Shown piece by piece: positions 1 to 8,145 of a DNA stretch of 64,000 bases; positions within the stretch are counted from its first letter, which is position 1, and the number at the start of each line of letters is the position of its first letter. The notes beneath the pieces were generated by a model. The model had not been told where the DNA came from. It ran no database searches and saw only the letters and a program-made list of their open reading frames with translations. The translations under genes were made by a program, and so were the position numbers. The stretch comes from Roseobacter litoralis Och 149 (GTDB taxonomy: Bacteria; Pseudomonadota; Alphaproteobacteria; Rhodobacterales; Rhodobacteraceae): positions 2,480,001-2,544,000 of the forward strand of contig NC_015730.1 in assembly GCF_000154785.2 (NCBI RefSeq). Reading direction: 5' to 3'.

Positions 1-138
1 TTCGCCACCGTCTATGCCAAGCCGCAGGGCGAGCCGCAGGTGAACACGTTCATCACCGGGGTGAGCCAAGACACTTGGATTTTCTTTCCCTGGGATATGG
101 CGCTGCAATATGTGGAACCTTATCGCGGCACGGATTGA
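1..138 (+). CDS. C-terminal end of an unidentified protein (5' truncated)
   Basis: The first frame is open from base 1 to a TGA at 136-138, giving the last 45 residues of a protein whose start lies outside the window. The tail has an aromatic-rich stretch ([13 protein letters not shown]) and ends YRGTD. I do not recognise the family and assign no function. It reads in the same direction as the aminotransferase that starts 60 bp downstream, so the two could share a transcript, but the visible part gives no functional link. Confidence 0.6.
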   Translation, partial: FATVYAKPQGEPQVNTFITGVSQDTWIFFPWDMALQYVEPYRGTD

Positions 139-198
139 GGCGCGGGTGCGTGTCTCAACCGACGGATAAAACTGAAAGCTGGACGGGATGACAGTCAG

Positions 199-1368
199 AT
201 GAGCCCTACACGCACGGAAATGACCTTCATGCCCCCGGTGATGGAGGCGCGACGCTGGCTGGCGGATGTGACCTTTCCGCCCGAACGACCCTTGATCAAT
301 GTCAGTCAGGCCGCCCCGGTAGACCCACCCCCAGACGGGTTGCGCCGTGCGCTGGCGGATGCAGCACTGACCCGCGATGACGTGCATCTATACGGGCCGG
401 TGCTGGGCCTGCCGGACCTGCGCACCGCACTGGCACGGCGCACCTCGCAGATTTATGGTGGCACTGTGAGCCCCGATCAGGTCGCGATCACCTCGGGCTG
501 CAATCAAGCCTTTGCCGCCGCCATCGCCACGTTGTGTTCCGAAGGCGACGAGGTAATTCTGCCCACGCCATGGTATTTCAATCACAAGATGTGGCTGGAC
601 ATGGCTGGTGTTGCTGCCGTCCCCCTGCCGACGGGGCCGGACCTCTTGCCCGACCCGGAAGTAGCACGCCAAAGCATCACCCCCCGCACCCGCGCCATTG
701 CGCTGGTCACCCCGAACAACCCCGCCGGTGTGGAATATCCGTCAGAGCTGATTTCCGCCTTCATGGCGCTGGCGCGCGCGCATGGAATCGCGCTGATCGT
801 GGATGAGACATACCGCGATTTTCACAGCCAGCCCGGCCCGCCGCATGTGCTGTTTCAGGACCCGGACTGGCACGACACGCTGATCCATCTTTATTCTTTT
901 TCCAAGGCCTACCGTCTGACGGGGCACCGGGTTGGTGCGATCATCACCTCTGCTGCGCGGTTGGCGGAGGTTGAGAAATTCCTCGACACGGTGGCGATCT
1001 GCCCCGGTCAGCTGGGCCAGCACGGGGCGCTTTGGGGGATAGAAAATCTTGATGGCTGGCTTGCCGGGGAACGCGCGGAAATTCTGACCAGACGCGGCGC
1101 AATCGCTGCGGGAGCGCCGCAACTTCAAGGCTGGCAGCTTTTGGGACTGGGGGCCTATTTTGCCTATTTCCAGCATCCCTTTGCGGAAAGCTCAGCCGAT
1201 CTGGCCAAGCGCATGGTCGCAGACAGTGGAATTTTATGCCTGCCCGGAACGATGTTCACGCCCGATGATGACCCCACGGGCGCGCGACAATTGCGCATCG
1301 CATTTGCCAATCTGGACGCGGATGGGATTGGCGTGCTTTTCAAGCGGCTCGCGGCGATCTCTGGCTAG
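199..1368 (+). CDS. Class I/II PLP-dependent aminotransferase
   Basis: A 389-residue fold-type I aminotransferase, expected to move an amino group between an amino acid and a 2-oxo acid in the cytoplasm. Family signatures are in order: YGPVLGLPDLRTAL near residue 65, ITSGCNQAF near 97, TPNNPAG near 171, VDETYRDF near 201 (Asp for the pyridine nitrogen), and SFSKAYRLTGHRVGA with the PLP-binding Lys at about 236. The substrate cannot be read from sequence; aspartate/aromatic or methionine-type transaminases are closest. The ATG at 199 has a weak ribosome site, and an ATG at 220 is a possible alternative start. The gene precedes the ppiD-trpE group with an 83-bp gap that looks like a separate promoter. 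Confidence 0.85.
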   Translation: MSPTRTEMTFMPPVMEARRWLADVTFPPERPLINVSQAAPVDPPPDGLRRALADAALTRDDVHLYGPVLGLPDLRTALARRTSQIYGGTVSPDQVAITSGCNQAFAAAIATLCSEGDEVILPTPWYFNHKMWLDMAGVAAVPLPTGPDLLPDPEVARQSITPRTRAIALVTPNNPAGVEYPSELISAFMALARAHGIALIVDETYRDFHSQPGPPHVLFQDPDWHDTLIHLYSFSKAYRLTGHRVGAIITSAARLAEVEKFLDTVAICPGQLGQHGALWGIENLDGWLAGERAEILTRRGAIAAGAPQLQGWQLLGLGAYFAYFQHPFAESSADLAKRMVADSGILCLPGTMFTPDDDPTGARQLRIAFANLDADGIGVLFKRLAAISG

Positions 1369-1381
1369 GGTGCGCTGGCTC

Positions 1382-1410
1382 TTGCTCCTGCGCGCGCCAC
1401 CGCATAGATA
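1382..1410 (+). promoter_or_regulatory. Possible promoter of the ppiD-trpE operon
   Basis: TTGCTC at 1382-1387 and TAGATA at 1405-1410 are separated by 17 bp, about 40 bp before the ppiD-like start codon. The match to the sigma-70 consensus is partial, so this is a suggestion only. Confidence 0.3.
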
Positions 1411-1451
1411 AGCTGAAACCAATTTAACATAGCGCGATACAAGGGACGATC

Positions 1452-3290
1452 ATGATCAAAGGTTTCAGCCTCTCCAAGACGGCAATCTGGATTTTGATGG
1501 GTCTGTTGATCCTTGGCCTCGCCGGGTTCGGGGCCACGAATTTGTCGGGCAACATCCGCACCATCGGAACCGCCGGGGACAAACCTATCCCGGTCGATGA
1601 TTATTTCCGCCAGCTGCAGCAGGAAATCCGCGCGGTGGAACAGCAAACCCGCGAAGTGCTGCCCTTTCAGCAGGCGCAGCAAATGGGTCTGGACCGCGCC
1701 GTGCTGCAGCGCCTTGTGGCGACGCGCTCACTGGATCACGAAACGTCCGAACTGGGCCTGTCCATTGGGGACGAGGAACTACGCACGCGTATCCTGCAGA
1801 TCAGCGCGTTTCAGGGGATCAACGGCGAATTTGACCGCGAGGGATACCGTTTTGCGCTGGAACAGACCGGCCTGAGCGAAGCGGAATTCGAAACGCAACT
1901 GCGCGAAGAAGTGGCGCGCACCATCGTTCAGGGCGCGGTTCTGGGCGGGATCGCGATGCCTGAAACCTATGTGGACACCTTGGTGAGTTACATTGGCGAG
2001 CAGCGCAGTTTCACGTGGTCGCTGCTGGATGCGAGCGACCTTGCCACGCCGCTGGGCGCGCCGGATGATGCGATTTTACGCGCGCATTATGATGACAACA
2101 TCGATGTCTTTACGCTGCCCGAAACCAAGCAGATTACCTATGCCTGGCTCACGCCGGATATGTTGCTTGACTCGGTAGAGGTCGATGAGGAAGCGCTGCG
2201 CGAGGCCTATGCCGAACAGTCCGCCGAGTTCAACCAGCCCGAACGCCGCCTTGTGGAACGCCTCGCGTTTCTGGACACACAAAGCGCGCAGCAGGCGGCG
2301 GATGCGCTGACGGCGGGCGATTCCTTTGATGATCTGGTGCGCGGGCGCGGGCTGGCGCTTGAGGATATCGATCTGGGCGATGTGAGCGAAGCGGAACTGG
2401 GCGCGGCGGGCGCGGGTGTTTTTGCGGCGGATGTGGGTGCGGTTGTCGGCCCCTTCCCCAGCACGCTTGGCCCGGCGCTGTTTCGTGTGAACGCCGTCCT
2501 GGCCGCACAGGAAACCCCGTTTGAAGAAGCCATCGACGTGCTGCGCCCCCAACTTGCCGCCGACCGCGCCAGCCGTCTGGTCGCAGCACAGGCGGAGAGT
2601 TTTGATGATCTGCTCGCCGGGGGTGCCACCCTAGAGGATCTGGCGTCCGAGACGGATATGGTCGTGGCACAAATCGACTGGACCGCCGGGAGCACCGAGG
2701 AGATCGCCGCCTACCCCACTTTCCGTCAGGCGGCCGCCTCTGTCGGGCCGCGTGATTTCCCCGAGATCGCGTCACTGGATGATGGCGGGTTGTTTGCGCT
2801 GCGCCTCGATACGGTCCTGCCGCCCCGCCCGGCCCCCTTTGACGAGATACGCGAAGAGATCATTGCCCATTGGGAGGCTGCCGAGACCGCGAAACGTCTG
2901 GCCGAGCAGGTTGCCGGTCAGGTGGGCCTGCTGGAAAACGGCAGCAGCTTTGCCGACCTTGGTCTGGATGCCATCGTTGAGGAAAACCTGATCCGTTCGG
3001 GCTTTGTGCCACGCACCCCACCGGGCTTTTTAGAAGAGGTTTTCGACATGGAAGTGGGCAAGGCGCAGGTCATCGAAAGTGACGCCGCCGTGATCCTTGT
3101 GCGGCTGGATGCCATCGCCCCGCCCGCAGCGGATGGCGATGCGGCAGCCCTGCGCGCGCAGCTTGAGCAACAGGCCAGCCAGCAATTGGCGCGCGATGTC
3201 TTTGAGGTTTTCGCGAATGATGTCGTCTTGCGCGCAGACCCGCAGATCAACCAACAGGCGCTGCAAGCGGTGCATGTGAATTTCCCCTGA
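1452..3290 (+). CDS. ppiD: PpiD/SurA-type periplasmic peptidyl-prolyl isomerase, membrane anchored
   Basis: This 612-residue protein begins with a short cytoplasmic stretch and one hydrophobic helix (about residues 10-30), then a long acidic periplasmic part. That is the PpiD layout: N-terminal anchor, SurA-like N-terminal chaperone domain (about 35-190), a parvulin-like region (about 215-370) and a C-terminal chaperone region. PpiD helps newly exported proteins fold at the Sec translocon exit. The length agrees with the usual 610-630. The start ATG is preceded by AGGGACG. trpE begins 6 bp after the stop, so the two are probably co-transcribed, although their functions look unrelated. Whether the parvulin domain is catalytically active cannot be judged by eye. 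Confidence 0.85.
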   Translation: MIKGFSLSKTAIWILMGLLILGLAGFGATNLSGNIRTIGTAGDKPIPVDDYFRQLQQEIRAVEQQTREVLPFQQAQQMGLDRAVLQRLVATRSLDHETSELGLSIGDEELRTRILQISAFQGINGEFDREGYRFALEQTGLSEAEFETQLREEVARTIVQGAVLGGIAMPETYVDTLVSYIGEQRSFTWSLLDASDLATPLGAPDDAILRAHYDDNIDVFTLPETKQITYAWLTPDMLLDSVEVDEEALREAYAEQSAEFNQPERRLVERLAFLDTQSAQQAADALTAGDSFDDLVRGRGLALEDIDLGDVSEAELGAAGAGVFAADVGAVVGPFPSTLGPALFRVNAVLAAQETPFEEAIDVLRPQLAADRASRLVAAQAESFDDLLAGGATLEDLASETDMVVAQIDWTAGSTEEIAAYPTFRQAAASVGPRDFPEIASLDDGGLFALRLDTVLPPRPAPFDEIREEIIAHWEAAETAKRLAEQVAGQVGLLENGSSFADLGLDAIVEENLIRSGFVPRTPPGFLEEVFDMEVGKAQVIESDAAVILVRLDAIAPPAADGDAAALRAQLEQQASQQLARDVFEVFANDVVLRADPQINQQALQAVHVNFP

Positions 3291-3296
3291 TCCGCC

Positions 3297-4808
3297 ATGG
3301 CACTCACACCTGATTTTGATGCATTTGAGCAGGCCTATAGCACAGGCCTGAACCAGATCGTGTACACCAGACTGGCGGCCGACCTCGACACGCCGGTGTC
3401 TCTGATGCTCAAGCTGACGGGGGCGCAGAAAGATGCCTTTGTGCTGGAATCCGTGACCGGAGGCGAGGTGCGCGGGCGCTATTCGATCATCGGGATGAAA
3501 CCCGATCTGATCTGGCGCTGTCAGGGCAAGACCAGCGAGATAAACCGCGCCGCGCGCTATGACGCCGATGCGTTTGAGCCGCTGGAGGGCAACCCGCTGG
3601 ACAGGCTGCGTGATCTGATCGCGGAGAGTAAGATCGACCTGCCGCTTGATTTGCCGCAGGCTGCTGCGGGTCTGTTCGGCTATCTCGGCTATGATATGGT
3701 GCGGCTGGTCGAACATCTGCCCGACATCAACCCCGACCCGCTGGGCCTGCCTGACGCGATCATGCTGCGCCCTTCCGTGATTGCGGTGCTGGACGGCGTC
3801 AAGGGCGAGGTCACGGTGGTATCGCCCGCTTGGGTGTCTGACGGACAAACCGCCCGCGCGGCTTATGCGCAGGCCGCCGAACGCGTGATGGACGCCGTAC
3901 GCGATCTGGAACGCGCGATGCCAATGGCCACCCGCGATCTGGGTGATGCGGATGCACCCGGCGCGCCGGTCAGCAATTTTACCCATGAAGGCTACAAGGC
4001 CGCCGTGGAAAAAGCGCGCGATTATATCTGTGCGGGTGATATTTTTCAGGTGGTGCCGGCACAGCGCTGGACGCAGGATTTCGCGCAAGACCCTTTCGCG
4101 CTTTACCGCAGTCTGCGGCGCACGAACCCTTCGCCTTTCATGTTCTATTTCAATTTTGGCGGTTTTCAGGTGATCGGGGCCAGCCCCGAAATCCTTGTGC
4201 GCGTCTTTGGCAATGAGGTCACGATCCGCCCCATCGCAGGCACCCGTCCCCGTGGAAAAACGCCGGAAGAGGACAACGCGCTCGAAGCGGATCTGCTGGC
4301 CGACAAGAAAGAACTGGCAGAACATCTGATGCTGCTTGATCTGGGCCGCAACGACGTGGGCCGCGTGGCCAAGATCGGCACTGTCCGCCCCACCGAAGAG
4401 TTCATCGTCGAGCGCTACAGCCACGTGATGCACATCGTGTCCAATGTCGTGGGTGAGTTGCGGGAAGATGCGGATGCGCTGGATGCGTTCTTCGCAGGCA
4501 TGCCCGCGGGCACCGTGTCGGGTGCGCCCAAAGTGCGTGCGATGGAAATCATTGACGAGCTGGAGCCTGAAAAACGCGGCGTCTATGGCGGCGGTGTCGG
4601 CTATTTCAGCGCCGGGGGCGATATGGATATGTGCATCGCCCTGCGGACCGCCGTCGTGCAGGATCAAAAGCTCTATATTCAGGCCGGAGGCGGCGTTGTC
4701 TATGACAGCGACCCCGAGGCGGAATATCAGGAAACGGTTCATAAATCGAACGCGATCCGACGGGCGGCGGCGGATGCTGCGCGCTTTAGCGGCGAAGGTA
4801 ACAGATAG
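3297..4808 (+). CDS. trpE: Anthranilate synthase component I
   Basis: TrpE makes anthranilate from chorismate using ammonia from TrpG, the first committed step of tryptophan synthesis. The 503-residue length is typical. The N-terminal regulatory part carries FVLESVTGG near residue 49, corresponding to the LLES tryptophan feedback motif. The C-terminal chorismate-binding domain has GASPEILVR, IAGTRPRGKTPEEDN, LMLLDLGRNDVGRV, MPAGTVSGAPKVRAMEII and YGGGVGYFS. Its partner trpG lies 5.4 kb downstream in another operon. The gene follows ppiD by 6 bp and is followed 3 bp later by an aspartoacylase-like gene. I see no leader peptide or attenuator in front of it. Confidence 0.97.
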   Translation: MALTPDFDAFEQAYSTGLNQIVYTRLAADLDTPVSLMLKLTGAQKDAFVLESVTGGEVRGRYSIIGMKPDLIWRCQGKTSEINRAARYDADAFEPLEGNPLDRLRDLIAESKIDLPLDLPQAAAGLFGYLGYDMVRLVEHLPDINPDPLGLPDAIMLRPSVIAVLDGVKGEVTVVSPAWVSDGQTARAAYAQAAERVMDAVRDLERAMPMATRDLGDADAPGAPVSNFTHEGYKAAVEKARDYICAGDIFQVVPAQRWTQDFAQDPFALYRSLRRTNPSPFMFYFNFGGFQVIGASPEILVRVFGNEVTIRPIAGTRPRGKTPEEDNALEADLLADKKELAEHLMLLDLGRNDVGRVAKIGTVRPTEEFIVERYSHVMHIVSNVVGELREDADALDAFFAGMPAGTVSGAPKVRAMEIIDELEPEKRGVYGGGVGYFSAGGDMDMCIALRTAVVQDQKLYIQAGGGVVYDSDPEAEYQETVHKSNAIRRAAADAARFSGEGNR

Positions 4809-4811
4809 GGA

Positions 4812-5849
4812 ATGCCCCGCGCGCCTTTTGACATTGCGGGGAAAACGATCCTTGCCGGGACCTCGCAAACCGTTCATTTGCCGGTCTCGATCCTGCCCGA
4901 TCACACGCCCGTTACCCTGTCGGTTCAGGTCCATCACGGTAAACGTGCCGGCCCAACGATGTTTGTCTCGGCCGCCGTGCATGGGGATGAGGTCATCGGT
5001 GTGGAGATCGTGCGGCGTCTGCTGCGTGCGCCGCAACTGTCGGCCCTGCGCGGGACGCTTTTGGTGGTGCCGATTGTCAACGCCTTTGGCTTTCTGAACC
5101 GCTCGCGGTATCTGCCGGATCGACGGGATCTGAACCGGTGCTTTCCGGGGCATCGATCGGGGTCCTTGGGTGCGCGGCTTGCGCATATCTTTCTGCACGA
5201 TGTGGTCTTGCGCTGTGATACCGGCATTGACCTGCATTCGGCGGCCATTCACCGCACCAATCTGCCACAGATCCGCATCTCACCCGGTGATCCAGCGACG
5301 CGCGCCATGGCCATCGCATTCGGAACACCGGTTGTGCTGCAATCCTCCCTGCGGGCAGGGTCGCTGCGCGCCGAAGCCGCCGAACGCGGCACTTCTGTTT
5401 TATTGTATGAGGCGGGTGAGGGTCTGCGGTTTGACGAACTTGCCGTGCGCGCCGGTGTTGCCGGTATTCTGCGCGTCATGCGCAGCCTTGGCATGCTGCC
5501 TGCGAAAGGGATCGCCAAGGCCAGGGTTGCGCCCTACATGTGCAAATCCTCGTCATGGGTGCGCGCACCTGCGGGTGGGTTGCTCAGAACCTTCCGAGCC
5601 GAAGGGGAAACTGTCGAAAAAGGCGAAACCCTTGCATGCGTGTCTGACCCCTTTGGCGAGGTTGAGACCGATATCATCTCGCCCTCATCCGGTATACTGA
5701 TTGGCAGGGCGATTTTGCCCGTCGTCAACGAAGGTGATGCGGTTTTTCACCTTGCACAACTCAGCCCGGAAGCCGCCGAGGACACTGTTGAAGGCCTTGC
5801 GCTGCAACTGGAAACCGACCCGCTTTTCGATGAAGACGAAATTATCTGA
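4812..5849 (+). CDS. Succinylglutamate desuccinylase/aspartoacylase family hydrolase
   Basis: A 345-residue member of the AstE/ASPA zinc carboxypeptidase-like family. The zinc site is visible: VHGDEVIGVE near residue 57 supplies His and Glu, and GIDLHSAA near 140 supplies the second His. The C-terminal ~90 residues (APAGGLLRTF, then EGETVEKGE and INPVVNEGD-like segments) form a barrel-sandwich, biotinyl-like domain typical of the bacterial subgroup. Such enzymes cleave an N-acyl group from an amino acid or similar compound, but the substrate is unknown for this branch. The start ATG lies 3 bp after the trpE stop, implying translational coupling with trpE. Confidence 0.82.
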   Translation: MPRAPFDIAGKTILAGTSQTVHLPVSILPDHTPVTLSVQVHHGKRAGPTMFVSAAVHGDEVIGVEIVRRLLRAPQLSALRGTLLVVPIVNAFGFLNRSRYLPDRRDLNRCFPGHRSGSLGARLAHIFLHDVVLRCDTGIDLHSAAIHRTNLPQIRISPGDPATRAMAIAFGTPVVLQSSLRAGSLRAEAAERGTSVLLYEAGEGLRFDELAVRAGVAGILRVMRSLGMLPAKGIAKARVAPYMCKSSSWVRAPAGGLLRTFRAEGETVEKGETLACVSDPFGEVETDIISPSSGILIGRAILPVVNEGDAVFHLAQLSPEAAEDTVEGLALQLETDPLFDEDEII

Positions 5850-5885
5850 CGCCCGGATTCGAGCGGTGGTTTTCGACAAATTTTC

Positions 5886-5899
5886 AGCGGATATCTGCT
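5886..5899. promoter_or_regulatory. Imperfect 14-bp palindrome upstream of the GGDEF-EAL gene
   Basis: AGCGGATATCTGCT is palindromic apart from one mismatched pair and lies in the 214-bp gap before the GGDEF-EAL gene. It may be an operator; nothing else in this gap is recognisable. Confidence 0.2.
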
Positions 5900-6063
5900 A
5901 AATTGTCACGACAAACATGGCGTGAATGTCGGAAGATGATGGCTTTCACACACTCTCTTAAACCATTTCCTGCATCTTGGATGAGCGCTGCGTGGATTGT
6001 GATCTGCGTGGTTCAAGCGGCTCGAACATTCTCGGCCCGCGACGCCAACTGGATTGCGCACTT

Positions 6064-8130
6064 ATGGGATCACTCAGAAAACGCATGCTCCGCGCGATGC
6101 ATCGGTTTTGCATCAGCCGCCCTCAGGCACTTTGGAAGCGGTATATCCTCGGCTTTATCTTCATCTTTGCGACCATTTCCGTATCACATTGGGCGTCTCT
6201 CGCAACCATCACTGCCGCCGAGGATGATGCAGAAGTCCTGTCTGTCAGCAGCCGACAAAGGATGCTGAGCCAACGCATCATGTTCCTGATGACGGAGGCA
6301 AGCCACGGCCACGACGCTCACATCGAAAGCAGTCTCGAAGACGCATTGGATGTGTTTGAGGCGTCACATAACGCATTGGTATCACGCGAGGATTTATCCT
6401 CGGAGTTGCAAGCACTCTATTTTGAGAAGAAACCAATCTCGCTGGACGCCTTCTCGCGCCGATTCGTGCAGATGGTGGGAATTGCGTCAAGTGCGCAGGG
6501 TGAACAGGCCGAAGAATTGCACGAGGTCCTCACCCGTTGGGGCACGCATGAATTGCTGACCTCTCTGGCGACTGCTTCTGATTTGTTCCGGCAAAGCTCC
6601 GAAGCGCGGATCAAACGGTTGCAAATCATTCAAAAAGCGACGTTGATCTCGGCGTTGACCGTGTTGTTGATTGAGGCAATTCTGATTTTCTTGCCCGCGC
6701 AGCTATCCGTCAACCGGACGATCCACCGCCTTGAACGCAGTAAAAAGCGGCTCAAAACATCGATGAAAACACTTCGGGCAAAAAACGATGAGCTTGTAGC
6801 CGCCCGCCAGGCATTGATGCGCGCGGCCAATCACGACGCTCTCACCGGGCTTTTCAACCGGCGCGCGGTCTATGAGCACATGAGTGGTTCCGGCAATTCG
6901 GCGCAAGGCGGTGACTTTACCCGGTGTATTCTGAAACTCGATCTGGATCTTTTCAAGCAGGTCAATGACAGCCTCGGGCATGATGCGGGTGACCGCGTTC
7001 TGGTGCGTGTGGCAAAAATTCTACAGGAATTGACACGACCGGGTGATTTCGTCGGCCGTATCGGTGGCGACGAATTTGTGATCCTCATCGATAACCCCCG
7101 GGACCTGAAGATGATCCAGGACTTGGCGCAACGGATCGTCACAGCTGTTGGCAAACCAATCGAATTGGATAGGATCCAGACAAAAATCGGGGCCAGTATC
7201 GGGTTCACGATTGCTGCATCATCAGATGCCACGCCGGATCAGTTGCTGATCGAGGCTGACCTCGCCCTTTATGAAGCCAAACGTGGCGGGCGCAGCCAGG
7301 TCTGCGCCTATTCGAATGCATTGGCAGAAGAAATCGAGACGCGAAGAATTCTGTTCAACGAGATAAACGCCGCCTTGGAAGAGGATCAGTTCGAGCCCTA
7401 TTTTCAGCCTCAGGTCTACACGGAAACCGGCGAAATCTATGGCTGCGAGGTTCTTGCGCGGTGGCGCCACCCTGAACGCGGGATCGTGCCCCCCGCGACC
7501 TTTATCGCCGCTGCCGAAGAAGCGGGTATGATCCACCAGATTGATCAGATCATGGTTGAAAAAGGTCTCGATGCGCTTGAGGTGTTCATGGAATTGGGCA
7601 TGTACGTACCGGCAATCTCTGTGAATGCCTCGCCGCCCACACTGCGCGACCCTCATTTGACAGACCGGCTTTTGCAGGCTGTGCATGCGCGGCATTTACC
7701 GCCCAGCGTTTTGACTGTCGAAGTGCTCGAGAGCACATTGATTGAAAACGATGACGATGTGGCGCTGCTCACCATTGAGAACCTGTCTGAGGCTGGTTTT
7801 TCAGTTGTGCTGGATGATTTTGGCACCGGCTATGCTTCGATGTCGAACCTGTCGCGGCTGCGGCTCAATGGCATCAAGCTCGACCAGTCTCTGGTTTTGC
7901 CTGTGCCTGAGCCAAGAGCGGATAGTATTATTTCAGCGCTGGTCACCCTGTCGAGCAATTTGAACATGAGAGTGGTCGCCGAAGGGGTCGAAACACCTGC
8001 ACATTTCGAAACCGTCAAGCGACTGGGCTGTGATGTGGTTCAGGGGTTCGGTATTGGCAGGCCAATGCCGCAGCAGGCGTTGATTGAATGGTACAATGAA
8101 TATACCGCGCAGCAAAAGCGTGCTGGCTGA
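6064..8130 (+). CDS. Membrane-bound GGDEF-EAL cyclic-di-GMP turnover protein with PilJ-type sensor region
   Basis: A bifunctional cyclic-di-GMP enzyme of about 688 residues. Order: a transmembrane helix; a periplasmic region with VSSRQRMLSQRIMFLM, the pattern of PilJ/NarX-type N-terminal sensor domains; a second helix (VLLIEAILIFLPA); a coiled-coil linker; GGDEF (GRIGGDEFVILID); and EAL. The GGDEF motif is intact, and RPGD five residues before it fits the inhibitory I-site. The EAL motif reads EVL, but the other catalytic positions are present (SVNASP, VEVLEST, LDDFGTGY, GIKLDQS, VAEGVET), so both activities are plausible. I start at the ATG at 6064 because upstream codons look non-coding; ATG 6085 is an alternative. 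It ends 15 bp from the convergent deacetylase gene. Confidence 0.88.
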   Translation: MGSLRKRMLRAMHRFCISRPQALWKRYILGFIFIFATISVSHWASLATITAAEDDAEVLSVSSRQRMLSQRIMFLMTEASHGHDAHIESSLEDALDVFEASHNALVSREDLSSELQALYFEKKPISLDAFSRRFVQMVGIASSAQGEQAEELHEVLTRWGTHELLTSLATASDLFRQSSEARIKRLQIIQKATLISALTVLLIEAILIFLPAQLSVNRTIHRLERSKKRLKTSMKTLRAKNDELVAARQALMRAANHDALTGLFNRRAVYEHMSGSGNSAQGGDFTRCILKLDLDLFKQVNDSLGHDAGDRVLVRVAKILQELTRPGDFVGRIGGDEFVILIDNPRDLKMIQDLAQRIVTAVGKPIELDRIQTKIGASIGFTIAASSDATPDQLLIEADLALYEAKRGGRSQVCAYSNALAEEIETRRILFNEINAALEEDQFEPYFQPQVYTETGEIYGCEVLARWRHPERGIVPPATFIAAAEEAGMIHQIDQIMVEKGLDALEVFMELGMYVPAISVNASPPTLRDPHLTDRLLQAVHARHLPPSVLTVEVLESTLIENDDDVALLTIENLSEAGFSVVLDDFGTGYASMSNLSRLRLNGIKLDQSLVLPVPEPRADSIISALVTLSSNLNMRVVAEGVETPAHFETVKRLGCDVVQGFGIGRPMPQQALIEWYNEYTAQQKRAG

Positions 8131-8145
8131 AACCCATGGCTCTGT

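Noticed and set aside
3030..5252. A 740-codon open frame on the minus strand opposite ppiD, trpE and the hydrolase gene
   Set aside because: It lies antisense to three recognised genes; high GC and codon bias on the sense strand leave long open antisense frames. Its product has no recognisable motif and is rich in His and Arg.
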